A DNA stretch of 64,000 nt from NCBI RefSeq assembly GCF_026013365.1, contig NZ_JAPDOE010000014.1, positions 62,001 to 126,000 on the forward strand, in the 5' to 3' direction. Source of the stretch: Paenibacillus sp. LS1 (GTDB lineage: Bacteria; Bacillota; Bacilli; Paenibacillales; Paenibacillaceae). The position numbers were made by a program, and so were the translations under genes. The stretch's first letter is position 1; each line of letters starts with the position of its first letter. Under the pieces are notes generated by a model. That model made no database searches. It worked only from the letters and a program-made list of their open reading frames with translations, and had not been told where the DNA came from. Shown one piece after another: positions 55,834 through 63,900 of this stretch.

Positions 55834-57555
55834 TTATTGTGCGTCTACACGCGACATCACTGTAGTCACCAGACGCTCGATCCGGCTTTCCGCATCTTCC
55901 AAGTTCTCTCCACGCACAGCGAAGTATACTTTGATCTTCGGTTCTGTTCCTGAAGGGCGCAAGCAGAACCATGAACCGTCTGCCAAAATGAACTTCAGTA
56001 CGTTCTCCTTCGGAAGACCGTCCAAACCAAGGGAGTAGTCCAGTACATCTTGTACAGCGATTCCCGCTACTTCTTGTGGCGGATTGGAACGCCAGTCCGT
56101 CATTTTGGATTGAATCTGAGCTACGCCATCTTTGCCTTTCAACGTACGGGACTCCAGCTTCTCCAGGAAGTATCCGAATTGGTTGTACAACTCTTGCAAG
56201 ACATCATAGAGCGTCTTACCTTGACTCTTATAATACGCAGCAGCTTCAGCAATCAGCATCGAGGCAAGAACAGCATCCTTGTCACGGGCATAGTTGCCTG
56301 AAAGGTAGCCATAACTCTCTTCATATCCGAACAAGAATGTATGACTGCCTGTTGCTTCGAACTGGTTCATTTTTTCACCAATATATTTGAAGCCTGTCAG
56401 TGTATTCATCACTTCTGCACCGTAATGTTCAGCAATGACAGCACCCATCTCACTTGTTACGATCGTTTTGACAACCGCACCATTGCTTGGCAGTGTACCC
56501 GTCTCTTGCAGGCGACTTAACAGGTAATGTACCATAATGGCACCAGACTGGTTACCGGACAAGACGAAATATTTGCCATCGTTGTCTTTCACAACAGCAC
56601 CCATGCGGTCTGCATCCGGATCTGTTCCGATCAGAATGTCAGCGCCAACGGATTCTCCCAGCTTCATTGCGAGCGTAAACGCTTCGCGTTCTTCCGGGTT
56701 AGGGGATTTCACTGTAGAGAACTCAGCATCCGGCTGTTCTTGTTCGGCTACAATGTGCACTTGCTCGAATCCGATCTGCTCCAGCACGCGACGTACAGGG
56801 ATGTTGCCTGTTCCGTGCAGCGGTGTGTATACGATTTTGAAATCACGGCCTATGCCGGATTGGATCAGTTCGCGGCTCAGACTGCGGCTTGCTACGGTAT
56901 CCACGAACGCTTGGTCTTGCTCTTCACCCAACCAGATCAGAAGGCCTTGAGCTTCTGCTTCTTCTTGCGTCAGCTTCTTCACGTCAGCAAGAGAAGGCAC
57001 TTCTTGAATGTACTGAATGACTTTTTCAGCTTCATCCGGCACCAATTGACCGCCCTCATGATTGTAGACTTTATATCCGTTGTATTCCGGTGGGTTATGG
57101 CTCGCTGTTACGACGATTCCACCAGTTGCATTCTGATGACGCACCGCGAATGACAACTCCGGAGTTGAACGCAAGGATGGGAACAGCTTGGCTACAATAC
57201 CGTTTCCAGCCAGTACAAGCGCAGCATCCAGTGTGAATTCAGGTGAGAAATGACGGGAATCATGAGCAATGACGACAGAAGGTTTACCTTCTTGGTCACC
57301 ATGCTGCTCAAGTAGATAACGCGCAAACCCTTGAGTCGCCCGACCCACAGTGTAACGGTTCATCCGGTTGCTTCCGGCACCAATGACCCCGCGCAATCCC
57401 CCTGTACCAAACTCCAGGTTTCTGTAAAAACGTTCCTCCAGCTCTTTCGGCTGATCCTGCAAGTCACGAAGCTCCTGTTTCGTTGCTTCATCAATCGAAG
57501 CATCCTCCAACCATTGCTGCAACGTCTCTGCTGCTGCTGTACTTAACTGTTCCAT
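55834..57555 (-). CDS. pgcA: Phospho-sugar mutase (alpha-phosphoglucomutase)
   Basis: The enzyme interconverts glucose-6-phosphate and glucose-1-phosphate, feeding UDP-glucose and wall polymers. The 573-residue protein has the phosphoserine loop in GIVVTASHNPPEYNGYKVYN, the metal-binding loop in DILIGTDPDADRMGAVV, the sugar-specificity loop with GYEESYGYLSGNYARDKDAV, and the phosphate-binding loop FCLRPSGTEPKIKVYFA. The length matches B. subtilis PgcA. Its neighbours upstream and downstream suggest a link to cell-envelope synthesis, but it has its own terminator. Confidence 0.94.
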   Translation of the reverse strand: MEQLSTAAAETLQQWLEDASIDEATKQELRDLQDQPKELEERFYRNLEFGTGGLRGVIGAGSNRMNRYTVGRATQGFARYLLEQHGDQEGKPSVVIAHDSRHFSPEFTLDAALVLAGNGIVAKLFPSLRSTPELSFAVRHQNATGGIVVTASHNPPEYNGYKVYNHEGGQLVPDEAEKVIQYIQEVPSLADVKKLTQEEAEAQGLLIWLGEEQDQAFVDTVASRSLSRELIQSGIGRDFKIVYTPLHGTGNIPVRRVLEQIGFEQVHIVAEQEQPDAEFSTVKSPNPEEREAFTLAMKLGESVGADILIGTDPDADRMGAVVKDNDGKYFVLSGNQSGAIMVHYLLSRLQETGTLPSNGAVVKTIVTSEMGAVIAEHYGAEVMNTLTGFKYIGEKMNQFEATGSHTFLFGYEESYGYLSGNYARDKDAVLASMLIAEAAAYYKSQGKTLYDVLQELYNQFGYFLEKLESRTLKGKDGVAQIQSKMTDWRSNPPQEVAGIAVQDVLDYSLGLDGLPKENVLKFILADGSWFCLRPSGTEPKIKVYFAVRGENLEDAESRIERLVTTVMSRVDAQ

Positions 57556-57666
57556 TCCGATAAACCCCTTCCGTCTATATAAATTCAGGTGTGCTGCGTT
57601 ACTTCAGCATCTTGCATCATTCGGTCCGACTAAGTCCCTGCATGATGTAAATGCTCACGTATGTAA

Positions 57667-58098
57667 TCAGCTTGGGTCAGACAGTGCAAACATGATCTCG
57701 CCTTCAGCGACCACTTTGTCGTTCACTCGGGCAGTTGCTTTACCTTTACCAATCGAACCCTTCAGACGTGTAATCTCTACTTCCAGAATCAACGTATCTC
57801 CGGGCACAACTTGTCCACGGAATCGGAAGTTGTCCAGTCCCGCCAAAAAGCCAATTTTTCCTTTGTTGCCTTCCAAATTCAGAATGGCTACGGCACCAAC
57901 TTGCGCCAGCGCTTCTGTAATCAGTACACCCGGCATTACCGGATACTCTGGGAAATGACCAATGAAGAAAGGTTCGTTAATGGTTACGTTCTTCAAACCA
58001 ACGGCACGTTTGCCATCCTCAATCTCTAGAATCTTGTCCACAAGCAAAAACGGGGGGCGGTGCGGGATGATCTCTTGAATCTGTTTGATATCGAGCAC
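57667..58098 (-). CDS. fabZ: 3-hydroxyacyl-ACP dehydratase FabZ
   Basis: FabZ dehydrates beta-hydroxyacyl-ACP in fatty acid synthesis. The GTG at 58098 ([20 protein letters not shown]), 8 nt after GAGGAG, gives 143 residues, the normal length; the longer open frame to 58212 has no family support. The hot-dog fold motif [20 protein letters not shown] contains the catalytic His (GHFP) and Glu (EALAQ). In B. subtilis fabZ (ywpB) also follows flhO-flhP. The gap 58099-58575 holds palindromes listed separately and no other gene. Confidence 0.96.
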   Translation of the reverse strand: MLDIKQIQEIIPHRPPFLLVDKILEIEDGKRAVGLKNVTINEPFFIGHFPEYPVMPGVLITEALAQVGAVAILNLEGNKGKIGFLAGLDNFRFRGQVVPGDTLILEVEITRLKGSIGKGKATARVNDKVVAEGEIMFALSDPS

Positions 58099-58204
58099 AG
58101 TGTAATCTCCTCTCGGGATGTTTATATGAGCGTTCTTCATCATAAAGTTCCCATGTGCGCACAGGTGACCGTTACGGGTACGGATCATTCTTTCGATCGC
58201 TGTT

Positions 58205-58253
58205 GTTTCCAAATGTTTCTAAACTATTCTTCAGATGGATAACATTTGGAAAC
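58205..58253. repeat. Long inverted repeat upstream of fabZ
   Basis: GTTTCCAAATGTT (58205-58217) is repeated inverted and without mismatch as AACATTTGGAAAC (58241-58253), with a 23-bp loop. It may be an operator or part of a repeat element. Confidence 0.6.
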
Positions 58254-58272
58254 AGCTTATGCTTTCGAAGCA

Positions 58273-58330
58273 GCTTTCTTTACAGAAAGCTTTTAGGCGA
58301 GCGCTTCGCTTCTTCTGAACGATTCCGTTC
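58273..58330 (+). repeat. Possible fourth, diverged member of the dispersed repeat
   Basis: GCTTTCTTTACAGAAAGC forms a hairpin at 58273-58290, followed by TTTTAGGCGAGCGCTTCGCTTC, close to the tail GGCGAACGCTCCGCTTCTTC of copy 1. The outer stem TTATCCCC/GGGGATAA is missing. Confidence 0.4.
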
Positions 58331-58575
58331 CCTCCACTTACTTCGGTGCTGCAAGGTCAACCCCAACATGACAAAATCAAAAGCTCATATAAATGGGTTT
58401 TAATTTTTAAATTTTGTATGGAAAGCATATTTTCGGTTAACACTAGTTATATCCTTCATGACTGCAGTAGTGAAGGTTAAGATAAGGGGTCTCTCTTCGC
58501 GATGACGAATGTCTTTCGCAGGGGAGGCCTCTTTTGACGTCAAACGTCATCCATCATTATACTGTTTTCAACGTC

Positions 58576-58607
58576 AAAAAGAAAACTCCTGCCTGCGCAG
58601 GAGTTTT
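58576..58607 (-). terminator. Terminator after epuA
   Basis: AAAACTCCTG pairs perfectly with CAGGAGTTTT, followed by CTTTTT on the minus strand. Confidence 0.88.
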
Positions 58608-58623
58608 CGCTTAACTCGTTACA

Positions 58624-58848
58624 TTATGGAGCGAATACCAGATTATATACATGTTCCCATGTACTCCATTGCAGTACGGAACCGATATCCTGTTTGCCCA
58701 GTACCACATATCCAGCTACCATTCCGCCAGCAAGGGCAAGAACAAGCAGGACCGGAACCAGGAACCATCTTGCGATGCGCCATCCACTCTTCTTCTTCTT
58801 GACTTCCTTCTTCTCTGGCTTACTGTTCTGCTGCTGTGTTTCTGTCAT
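58624..58848 (-). CDS. EpuA-like small membrane protein
   Basis: The preferred ATG at 58848 is 6 nt after AAGGTG, giving 74 residues; 58857 is also open but too close to the site. A Lys-rich cytosolic start (KPEKKEVKKKKSGWRIARWF) leads to one membrane segment (FLVPVLLVLALAGGMVAGYV) and a short tail with GSVLQWSTWEHVYNLVF. This matches the EpuA family (PF11772), often mislabelled DNA-directed RNA polymerase subunit beta. It starts about 12 bp after the flhP stop. The function is unknown. Confidence 0.8.
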   Translation of the reverse strand: MTETQQQNSKPEKKEVKKKKSGWRIARWFLVPVLLVLALAGGMVAGYVVLGKQDIGSVLQWSTWEHVYNLVFAP

Positions 58849-58860
58849 CACATTCACCTT

Positions 58861-59700
58861 TTACGCTCTTATAGTGTTGGCAAGACCCATCATGGAGTCA
58901 CTCGAAGTTAGCGCCCGTGCCGCCAATTGATATGTCCGCTGTCCTTGCATAAGCAAAGCCATCTCCTGTGTCAAATCCACATTGGATTGCTCCAGATAAC
59001 CTGGGAGGATCATGGCTGTCGCTTGACGTGTAGCTGCATCAGCGCCAAATACATCATCCTCGGTTAATCCCGCATCCAGCCCAAACAGATTATCTGCATA
59101 CTGTACGAGCCCCTCAGGGCGTTCAATGTCTACCACTTGCAGCTGTGCTCCAATGGTTGCGTTCGCCTCATTACCGCGTCGGATTAGCAGGTTGCCATTT
59201 TCATCAAAAGCAACTTTGCTATTATTCGGTGCCGTAATACGGTTTCCTAGACGATCCAGGGCAAAGTGGCCTTCGCCATTGACCATCACCATCATATCTG
59301 GTGAATTGGGAGTAGGTTTCGGTCTTGTATCAGGTACAAAATGAAATGCACCCTGGCGTGTCCACATTTTTTCCCCATTCGCTTCAACTGCAAACATGGC
59401 ATTTCCCTCAATGGCCAGATCGGTTGGAAGACCTGTCTCATTTAAGGTACCCTGAGACATATCCTTCGTCACATCTGCCAAACGAGCACCAAAACCGAGG
59501 TTATATCCCATCGGTGTGGAACGTCCATCGAGCTTGTACTTGTCCGGTTGTTGTTGAACCCGGGTCAGCACATCCTCGAAAGCCGCTTGCTTGCTCTTAT
59601 AGCCTGCCGTATTCACGTTGGCAATATTATCGGAAATGACATCCAGACGCTGCTGTATGGCGGTCATGGAAACTTTGGCACTAATCATGGAATTATTCAT
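58861..59700 (-). CDS. flhP: Flagellar hook-basal body protein FlhP
   Basis: The protein has 279 residues and is of the FlgG/FlgF rod family. It begins MNNSMISAKVSMTAIQQRLD, with DVISDNIANVNTAGYKSKQA, the axial-protein signature. The C-terminus reads GYLEQSNVDLTQEMALLMQG and QRTYQLAARALTSSDSMMGL. In B. subtilis flhO and flhP encode rod proteins next to mbl. Here the two genes are split by about 530 bp of repeat-rich DNA, which is unusual. The ATG follows GGGAGGG. Confidence 0.95.
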   Translation of the reverse strand: MNNSMISAKVSMTAIQQRLDVISDNIANVNTAGYKSKQAAFEDVLTRVQQQPDKYKLDGRSTPMGYNLGFGARLADVTKDMSQGTLNETGLPTDLAIEGNAMFAVEANGEKMWTRQGAFHFVPDTRPKPTPNSPDMMVMVNGEGHFALDRLGNRITAPNNSKVAFDENGNLLIRRGNEANATIGAQLQVVDIERPEGLVQYADNLFGLDAGLTEDDVFGADAATRQATAMILPGYLEQSNVDLTQEMALLMQGQRTYQLAARALTSSDSMMGLANTIRA

Positions 59701-59856
59701 CGGTGGTTTACCCTCCCTTGTGTCCTGTCCACCCTCCCAAACCCTCCCTAGTAGGGAGGGCCCCAGATGGCGCTGCCCTCTGGACTCCCGAAACAGGCGG
59801 ATTAGGTAAGTGGGGTACGATCTTGCTAAGTGACGGTGGTGTGTGTGCGCCGCGAC

Positions 59857-59909
59857 TGCCCGACTATGATTGCCGCCATCGTTTCACATGGCTGAATCAT
59901 AGTCGGGCA
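59857..59909. repeat. Long palindrome between flhO and flhP
   Basis: TGCCCGACTATGATT (59857-59871) is matched exactly by AATCATAGTCGGGCA (59895-59909). Inside, GCCAT and ATGGC pair again, so nearly the whole 53 nt can fold into one hairpin. Smaller palindromes (CCCTCCCTA/TAGGGAGGG near 59746) lie just before it. Confidence 0.75.
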
Positions 59910-59929
59910 CGCTCTCTATACGGCGTGTA

Positions 59930-60211
59930 GCTCCGCGTGGTATCTTCCCTGCTTTGCTTCGCAAAGGGCTGTCGAGACCGTCGCTTCGCTCAGGTATTGC
60001 TACGCACTCCTCGCATAAGCTCGGCTGCGTTTAGACTCTTGCGCTCCGCGGGGTCTCTTCCCTGCTTTGCTCCGCAAAGGACTGTCGAGACCGTCGCTAC
60101 GCTCAGGCACTGCTGCGCACTCCTCGCATAAGCTCGGCTGCGCTTGGTTTGCGCTTCGCGTGAGCCTCTCTGCTTTGCTACGCAAAGGGCGTTTGGCTCT
60201 CCGCTGCGCGG
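59930..60211. repeat. Tandem array of GCTNCGC-containing units
   Basis: Two units of about 110-113 bp start at 59930 and 60043, with a partial third at 60153. Shared blocks include CTTCCCTGCTTTGC, CTGTCGAGACCGTCGCT and CTCGCATAAGCTCGGCTGCG. The heptamer GCTNCGC occurs about 11 times, with all four bases at N. CTTTGC-TNC-GCAAAG hairpins recur with a changed loop base. No gene is present here. Confidence 0.85.
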
Positions 60212-60230
60212 TTATATTTAAACGTCGGCG

Positions 60231-61115
60231 TTATACACGACCGACTTCATTGACGGCTTTTTCCAAACTACGGTCGTAGAATTGTACGACCTTCTGGTTC
60301 GCTTCATACGCACGGAATGCGGCGTTCATATCAACCGTTGCCTGTGAAGCATCGACATTCGAGCCTTCTAGGTAGCCCTGACGGATCTGCACATTATCAC
60401 CGGCAGCCAGCATCCGGGCGGTCGCCCCATTTTCATCGCTCAGACTGAAATTGCCATCACCTTGACGTACCAGTTGATTCGGCTGGTCAATGACACTAAT
60501 ACCGAGAGTAACACCTGTAGGTGCACCGGTTGCTGCATCCACAAGACGGCCTTGCTCATCCACTTTAAATTGCTCTACCGAACCTGTCAACACTATGGGT
60601 TGTCCATTATTATCCAACACTTGTGAGCCTGTTGAGCTCAGCAACTGTCCAGTTCCTGTAATCTCGAAGTGTCCATCACGTGTATATCCGGTGTTACCTT
60701 GTGCATCCTGCACTGTAAAATATGCCTGAGGCTGGTAAGTTACCGTGCCATCGGCCCGTACAAATTTGCCTGACGCGTCAATCGGGACAGGTTGTCCAGT
60801 CTGCGGATCATTAACCGACATATTGGATGAAATGGAAAAATCATTTTTCTGTCCAGTCTCCATAATGGTCCCCTGCAAATTCATGGACAAACTCTCTTCC
60901 GCGAACACCCCTGTGTTCAGCTTGCCCAGCCGCTTTGTCGGGAGATTCGCATCTCCGCCTACCAAGGTAATGAGCATTTCCGGGAAGGAACGGCTTACGC
61001 TGTTCACCTGTTTATATCCCGTCGTGTTCGTATTTACAATATTCTGTGTTGCTGTGTCATGGCGGCGTTGTTGCGTAATCATTCCCGCAGTCGCGGTATA
61101 CAGACCTCTTAACAT
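60231..61115 (-). CDS. flhO: Flagellar hook-basal body protein FlhO
   Basis: This is a 294-residue rod/hook-family protein. It starts MLRGLYTATAGMITQQRRHD with TQNIVNTNTTGYKQVN, the axial signature. The middle has TVTYQPQAYFTVQDAQGNTG and YTRDGHFEITGTG, typical of FlgG/FlgE-type proteins. The C-terminus reads YLEGSNVDASQATVDMNAAF and YEANQKVVQFYDRSLEKAVN. It follows mbl by about 100 bp and precedes flhP. The ATG follows GAGAGGGG. Confidence 0.95.
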   Translation of the reverse strand: MLRGLYTATAGMITQQRRHDTATQNIVNTNTTGYKQVNSVSRSFPEMLITLVGGDANLPTKRLGKLNTGVFAEESLSMNLQGTIMETGQKNDFSISSNMSVNDPQTGQPVPIDASGKFVRADGTVTYQPQAYFTVQDAQGNTGYTRDGHFEITGTGQLLSSTGSQVLDNNGQPIVLTGSVEQFKVDEQGRLVDAATGAPTGVTLGISVIDQPNQLVRQGDGNFSLSDENGATARMLAAGDNVQIRQGYLEGSNVDASQATVDMNAAFRAYEANQKVVQFYDRSLEKAVNEVGRV

Positions 61116-61217
61116 GAATTAACCCCTCTCCTCAAGCGCTTGTCCTGCATTACAGGCTGGCTGCTTGTCCGTTCTGCTTTCCGAGCATGGCGAACCTTTG
61201 CTTTTTATATCGGCAGA

Positions 61218-62216
61218 TTAGAACTTTTTCTTAACCACCTGATCCAAATTATTAAGCATAATGCCTGTCCCCTTCACGACACAATGCATTGGATCTTCCG
61301 CAACCCACACCGGTACATGCAATTCATTGGACAAAAGCTCGTCCAGTCCGTTCAGCAATGCGCCTCCACCAGTCAAAACAACACCCCGGTCGATAATGTC
61401 CGCTGACAATTCAGGCGGTGTACGTTCCAATACCGATTTGGCTGCCACGATGATGGATTGCACCGAATCCCAGAGCGCTTCTTGTACTTCATTCCCCGAT
61501 ACCGTTACGGTAACAGGCAGACCGGATACCATATCGCGTCCGCGAATGTCCATCTCCGTTTGACGTCCACCCGGATGTACCGAACCAATCGCAATTTTGA
61601 TATCTTCCGCGGTCCGTTCACCGATCATGAGCTTGTACTTGGCTTTGATAAACTTAATAATCGCTTCGTCGAACTTGTCCCCTGCGACTTTAATAGAAGA
61701 GGCGGTGACCACGTCGCCCATAGAAAGGACTGCAACGTCAGTCGTTCCGCCGCCGATATCCACGACCATATTGCCGCTCGGCTGAAAAATATCCATTCCC
61801 GCACCGATCGCTGCCGCTTTTGGCTCTTCTTCCAGAAACACTTCTTTGGCACCGCTGCGTTCCGCCGCTTCGCGGATGGCCTTCTGCTCTACAGAAGTAA
61901 TGTTCGTTGGTGCACAGATCAGAATTCGAGGGTGGCTGTACCAGCTTCTTGCACCCACACGATTAATGAAATGTCTGAGCATCGCTTCCGTAATTTCGAA
62001 GTCCGCAATAACGCCGTCTCGCAGCGGTCTAATGGCAACAATGTTACCTGGAGTACGCCCCACCATACGACGCGCTTCTTCCCCAACAGCAAGGACACGC
62101 TTCGTATCTCTTTCAATGGTCACGACGGAAGGTTCATCGAGGACAACCCCACTTCCTTTCACGTGAATAAGCACGTTCGCCGTGCCAAGATCAATACCGA
62201 TATCCTTGCTAAACAT
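61218..62216 (-). CDS. mbl: MreB-like cytoskeletal protein Mbl
   Basis: Mbl is an actin homologue that organises sidewall peptidoglycan synthesis. The 332-residue protein has the actin-fold phosphate loops: DIGIDLGTANVLIHVKGSGV, VVDIGGGTTDVAVLSMGDV, and VVLTGGGALLNGLDELLSNE, plus SGNEVQEALWDSVQSIIVAA. It lies between spoIIID and flhO, as mbl does in B. subtilis, which separates it from MreB and MreBH. The ATG follows TTTGGGGG. Confidence 0.95.
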   Translation of the reverse strand: MFSKDIGIDLGTANVLIHVKGSGVVLDEPSVVTIERDTKRVLAVGEEARRMVGRTPGNIVAIRPLRDGVIADFEITEAMLRHFINRVGARSWYSHPRILICAPTNITSVEQKAIREAAERSGAKEVFLEEEPKAAAIGAGMDIFQPSGNMVVDIGGGTTDVAVLSMGDVVTASSIKVAGDKFDEAIIKFIKAKYKLMIGERTAEDIKIAIGSVHPGGRQTEMDIRGRDMVSGLPVTVTVSGNEVQEALWDSVQSIIVAAKSVLERTPPELSADIIDRGVVLTGGGALLNGLDELLSNELHVPVWVAEDPMHCVVKGTGIMLNNLDQVVKKKF

Positions 62217-62435
62217 AAAAGAGCCCCCAAAGTGATATTATTTGGTCAGCGTATCCTGTGAAAAAGAGTCCCTTATCACGTCACCGCTCGTTCGACAAAG
62301 TGCAACATATATATGTAAAAATCGGGCTGATAAGATGTCATAATTCGATCCTGTACCAGCTTTTAACATATCATACTTCAGGGGAGGGATTCAATGCATG
62401 TGTGAGCTTTTTGGCCTACGTCTTTGTGAAGATGC

Positions 62436-62723
62436 TTACGATTTGGCGGAAGCCAACACCTCACGTTTCTTGCCACTCGTTTTTTTGTATTTGATTTTGG
62501 TCGCTTCCCCGCCCCGCAAATGGCGGATCGACTTGTGGTACTCCAAAATGTGTTTCACCTGGTCAGCAAGATCAGGGTTGATTTCCGGCAGACGCTCCGT
62601 CAGATCCTTATGCACAGTACTCTTTGACACGCCGAATTCCTTGGCTATGGTACGGACCGTATTCCTCGTCTCAACAATGCAGCGACCAATTTTGATGGTC
62701 CGTTCCTTGATGTAATCGTGCAC
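62436..62723 (-). CDS. spoIIID: Sporulation transcription factor SpoIIID
   Basis: SpoIIID is a small DNA-binding protein that turns sigma-E genes on or off in the mother cell. The 95-residue protein starts at a GTG (62723, MHDYIKERTIKIGRCIVETR) 7 nt after GGAGG. The helix-turn-helix reads TVRTIAKEFGVSKSTVHKDL, with a basic C-terminal helix (IKYKKTSGKKREV) as in the B. subtilis protein. It lies between spoIIQ and mbl, as in Bacilli. A sigma-E-like promoter precedes it. Confidence 0.97.
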   Translation of the reverse strand: MHDYIKERTIKIGRCIVETRNTVRTIAKEFGVSKSTVHKDLTERLPEINPDLADQVKHILEYHKSIRHLRGGEATKIKYKKTSGKKREVLASAKS

Positions 62724-62758
62724 GCTCCCGCCTCCCTACTGTGTGGATAGTTTGGTAC

Positions 62759-62786
62759 ATTATATGAGGAGCATGCCTATATATTC
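62759..62786 (-). promoter_or_regulatory. Candidate sigma-E promoter of spoIIID
   Basis: The -35-like GAATATA (62786-62780), 13-bp spacer and -10 CATATAAT (62766-62759) fit the sigma-E pattern. spoIIID belongs to the sigma-E regulon in B. subtilis. Confidence 0.55.
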
Positions 62787-62839
62787 GCGGTTTAGAGGTG
62801 TGACAAGCTTCGAAGGTCCCATTATTTTCTGAAAAGCAC

Positions 62840-62866
62840 AAAAAGAGCAGAGGCTTAACCCTCTGC
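62840..62866 (-). terminator. Terminator of spoIIQ
   Basis: GCAGAGG pairs with CCTCTGC, followed by TCTTTTTG on the minus strand, 28 bp after spoIIQ. Confidence 0.85.
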
Positions 62867-62893
62867 CCATCATGTTGCTGCGGTAAAAATCAT

Positions 62894-63634
62894 TTATTTT
62901 TCCGGAAGATATCCTTGCGGGTTAACCGGCTGTCCGTCTTCGTACACTTCAAAGTGAAGGTGGTTGCCGAGCGTTTTACCCAATTCATTGACGCCAGCAG
63001 ATGCAATTGCATCTCCCTGTTTCACTTCGTCGTCCTGTTTCACTTTGACGTCTGCCAAGCTTTGGTATACCGTCTTCAGGTTATCGCTGTGTGTGATTTC
63101 CACAACTTGACCTGCGAGCGGATTTTGCTCAACCCGTGTGACTTTACCAGCAAGCGCTGCTTTGACTTCAAACGTTTTGTTATCCCCACGCGCCAGATCC
63201 ACACCCGTGTTCGGAATGAATGTATCATTGTACTGAACCATCGCCGCTTCATGTTCCTCGGTTGAAGCTTCGTTATCATAGAAAGGTTTCACTACCGAAA
63301 TTTCGGACGGTACCGCTACCGGCCATACAAAATTCTCCGACTTTGCAACAACTTCCACACTTTCTTCTTCTCCACCTGCTGCTGTTCCTTCTGTACCCGC
63401 CGATGCGCCTGTTTCTACTACCCCGCTAGCAGGGTCCGAGTTCAGCGTTTTGTCGCCTGTGCCCTGATAGACCCACACTAAGGTTAGTATAATGCCTGCT
63501 GCTGCGATGTAGGCTGCCGGGAAGACCCAGCGTTTGGACATTGCTCTTCTCCATGAAGAGGGCTGGCTAGCCGGTACTCCTTGTGTTGTTTTAGGAGTTT
63601 CTTCTTGGACTGTTTTTTTGTTTTGTTCATTCAT
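62894..63634 (-). CDS. spoIIQ: SpoIIQ-like M23 (LytM) domain protein
   Basis: SpoIIQ is a forespore membrane protein that pairs with SpoIIIAH across the intermembrane space during engulfment. The ATG at 63634 (MNEQNKKTVQEETPKTTQGV) follows GAGGTG and gives 246 residues; the frame opens further to 63670. One membrane segment (KRWVFPAAYIAAAGIILTLV) and an acidic linker lead to a LytM domain. The HxH pair is kept (GNHLHFEVYEDG), but the first zinc ligand is replaced by Asn (IPNTGVDLARG), so activity as a peptidase is doubtful, as for the B. subtilis protein. It lies directly before spoIIID. Confidence 0.9.
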   Translation of the reverse strand: MNEQNKKTVQEETPKTTQGVPASQPSSWRRAMSKRWVFPAAYIAAAGIILTLVWVYQGTGDKTLNSDPASGVVETGASAGTEGTAAGGEEESVEVVAKSENFVWPVAVPSEISVVKPFYDNEASTEEHEAAMVQYNDTFIPNTGVDLARGDNKTFEVKAALAGKVTRVEQNPLAGQVVEITHSDNLKTVYQSLADVKVKQDDEVKQGDAIASAGVNELGKTLGNHLHFEVYEDGQPVNPQGYLPEK

Positions 63635-63652
63635 CTTGATCACCTCAGTAAC

Positions 63653-63681
63653 AAGTGTTACCGGGTGCAACTCTTTTATAC
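63653..63681 (-). promoter_or_regulatory. Candidate sigma-F promoter of spoIIQ
   Basis: The -35 is GTATA (63681-63677), with a 14-bp spacer and -10 GGTAACACTT (63662-63653), close to the sigma-F consensus. spoIIQ is sigma-F dependent in B. subtilis. The start site would be very near the ribosome site. Confidence 0.45.
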
Positions 63682-63790
63682 ACGCGCGACTCTAATTATT
63701 TTCACGGAGGTTTCAGAGAGTGCTATATATGTGAGGGGTGAGTGTTAGTGCGTGCGCCGCTTCGGGGCCAGAAAACCTTTCGACCGGCTG

Positions 63791-63900
63791 TTATCCCCGG
63801 ATTTCCTGATTATATTCTCCCAAGGGAGAAATCCGGTGATAAAGGCGGACACTACGTTTCTACAGGTCTTTTCTGTCCCCTGCGCTCTCCATACGCTAGC
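63791..63900 (+). repeat. Dispersed structured repeat, copy 3
   Basis: The outer stem is TTATCCCCGGATTT / AAATCCGGTGATAA, the inner stem is a perfect TTCTCCC/GGGAGAA, then a tail AAAGGCGGACACTACGTTTCTACAG. It is upstream of spoIIQ, antisense to it. A further GGATTGG/CCAATCC hairpin lies at 63959-63981. No gene is visible in 63682-64000. Confidence 0.8.

Noticed and set aside
58624-58857. RNA polymerase beta subunit, as this family is often labelled
   Set aside because: A 74-residue single-span membrane protein cannot be RpoB. It fits the EpuA family.
59930-60211. CRISPR array between flhO and flhP
   Set aside because: Only two and a half units of about 110 bp, conserved throughout with no unique spacers, and no cas genes.
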